Source: an uncultured Pseudanabaenaceae cyanobacterium (GTDB lineage Bacteria > Cyanobacteriota > Cyanobacteriia > PCC-9006 > JAAUQQ01). Taken from it: a stretch of DNA of 5,906 nt. Position numbers and translations under genes: made by a program. The notes beneath the pieces were generated by a model. It was not told where the DNA came from and ran no database searches. It was given only the letters and a program-made list of their open reading frames with translations. Below are positions 4,944 to 5,906 of this stretch, in pieces; position 1 is the stretch's first letter; each line of letters starts with the position of its first letter. The stretch covers positions 1 through 5,906 of the forward strand of contig CALLPZ010000106.1 of the NCBI GenBank assembly GCA_938015405.1. The letters run 5' to 3'.

Positions 4944-5894
4944 ATGAGTGAGCTTCGCCCCGTCATTGCTCGTTTAAGTGAAAATCTAGGACGCGTCGTC
5001 GTTGGACAACCCGAGCTCGTCGAAAAGCTCTTGGTCGCACTCCTCGCTGGGGGACATGTCATTCTCGAAGGGGTCCCCGGCATCGGCAAGACTTTGGCGG
5101 TCAAGGTCATGGCTCAGCTCATTCAGGGGGACTTTCGCCGCATCCAGCTCACCCCAGATGTCCTGCCCTCAGACATCCTTGGCACCAACATCTTTGATCT
5201 CAACAGGCGGGAGTTCAGCCTCAAGCAAGGCCCTGTGTTCACAGAAATTCTCCTGGCAGATGAGATTAACCGCACTCCACCGAAAACCCAGGCGGCCTTG
5301 CTAGAGGCCATGGAAGAGCAGCAGGTCACTCTCGATGGCAACAGCATGGCCTTGCCCCAGTTGTTTTGGGTCGTCGCCACCCAAAACCCCCTGGAATACG
5401 AAGGCACCTATCCTCTACCCGAAGCTCAACTAGATCGCTTCCTCTTCAAGCTTTCGGTGGACTACCCCGAACGGGCTGCGGAAAAGCAAATGCTGATCAA
5501 CCACCAAAAAGGCTTTCGTGCCCAGACGAGCCAGTTGAAGCGTCTCCAGCCAGTGGCCACCGTAGATGAGCTGCTCGCCATGCGCCAGACTGTCCAGACC
5601 GTCCAAGTTGAAGAAAAAATCCTCGACTATCTATTAGCCCTTGTAGAGCGAACCCGCAAGCACCCCGATCTACTTGTGGGAGCTTCTCCAAGATCTGCGG
5701 TGGCCTGGCTCCAAGCTGCCAAGGCCCAAGCCTGGATCAGTGGGAGAGACTATGCCACGCCAGATGATCTCAAGGCCGTGGCTGCACCGCTGCTGCGCCA
5801 TCGCTTGATCCTGCGGCCCGAGGCCCAGCTCGATGGCCTCCAAGCTGAAGGGGTAATTAGTGGAATTCTGGGTCAGGTTGCGGTGCCACGATAA
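4944..5894 (+). CDS. MoxR-family AAA+ ATPase
   Basis: This complete 316-residue protein, a usual length for the family, has all core AAA+ motifs: Walker A GVPGIGKT (43-50), Walker B ILLADEINR (102-110), sensor 1 VVATQNP (143-149), the conserved EAQLDRF (160-166, with an arginine-finger candidate R165), and sensor 2 GASPRSA (246-252, R250). MoxR proteins use ATP hydrolysis to remodel or activate partner proteins, often von Willebrand-type or membrane proteins encoded nearby (DUF58, DUF4129, DUF4350). The protein is cytosolic with no signal peptide. Start ATG 4944 is the only usable start in this frame and matches the short family N-terminus (ELRPVIARLSENL before VVVGQ). No Shine-Dalgarno sequence is seen in the pyrimidine-rich leader. 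The window ends 12 nt after the stop, so a following DUF58 gene could be expected but cannot be seen. All catalytic residues look intact. Confidence 0.96.
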   Translation: MSELRPVIARLSENLGRVVVGQPELVEKLLVALLAGGHVILEGVPGIGKTLAVKVMAQLIQGDFRRIQLTPDVLPSDILGTNIFDLNRREFSLKQGPVFTEILLADEINRTPPKTQAALLEAMEEQQVTLDGNSMALPQLFWVVATQNPLEYEGTYPLPEAQLDRFLFKLSVDYPERAAEKQMLINHQKGFRAQTSQLKRLQPVATVDELLAMRQTVQTVQVEEKILDYLLALVERTRKHPDLLVGASPRSAVAWLQAAKAQAWISGRDYATPDDLKAVAAPLLRHRLILRPEAQLDGLQAEGVISGILGQVAVPR

Positions 5895-5906
5895 TCGGCG
5901 ACCCAG

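Overview
The window looks like chromosomal DNA from a cyanobacterium. The exact octamer GCGATCGC (HIP1, a hallmark of many cyanobacterial genomes) occurs eight times in 5.9 kb, where chance predicts about 0.1. A small minus-strand gene also resembles the cyanobacterial DUF2811 family. Genus cannot be told from this piece.

Layout. Positions 2-1219 (+) hold the 3' part of a radical SAM Fe-S enzyme of the COG1964 type; its start lies before the window. After a 93-nt gap come two genes that overlap by 4 nt: a one-TM DUF4129 protein (1313-1984) and a two-TM DUF4350 protein (1981-3270). A stem-loop at 3337-3366 closes this block. A short stretch with a possible micro-ORF or RNA fold follows, then a 69-residue DUF2811-like gene on the minus strand (3558-3767). 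The window ends with a complete MoxR-type AAA+ ATPase (4944-5894, +).

The DUF2811-like gene and moxR point away from each other across 1176 nt with no confident gene. In it are a possibly frameshifted minus-strand micro-gene (3816-3976) and an array of DnaA-box-like repeats (4119-4250), five of them spaced exactly 11 bp apart and starting from a perfect TTTTCCACA box. Downstream are several small hairpins (4303-4515) and a long moxR leader with a CTATATATAG palindrome. The repeat array is the most interesting feature: it has the look of a replication origin or DnaA-binding locus, although no dnaA or dnaN is visible here.

How the genes fit together. MoxR ATPases are commonly encoded with DUF58, DUF4129 and DUF4350 membrane proteins and are thought to act as chaperones or remodellers for envelope or metalloprotein assembly. 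Here the DUF4129-DUF4350 pair and moxR lie on the same strand but are separated by about 1.67 kb containing an opposing gene and the repeat array, so they are probably transcribed separately. The radical SAM gene may be only a neighbour.
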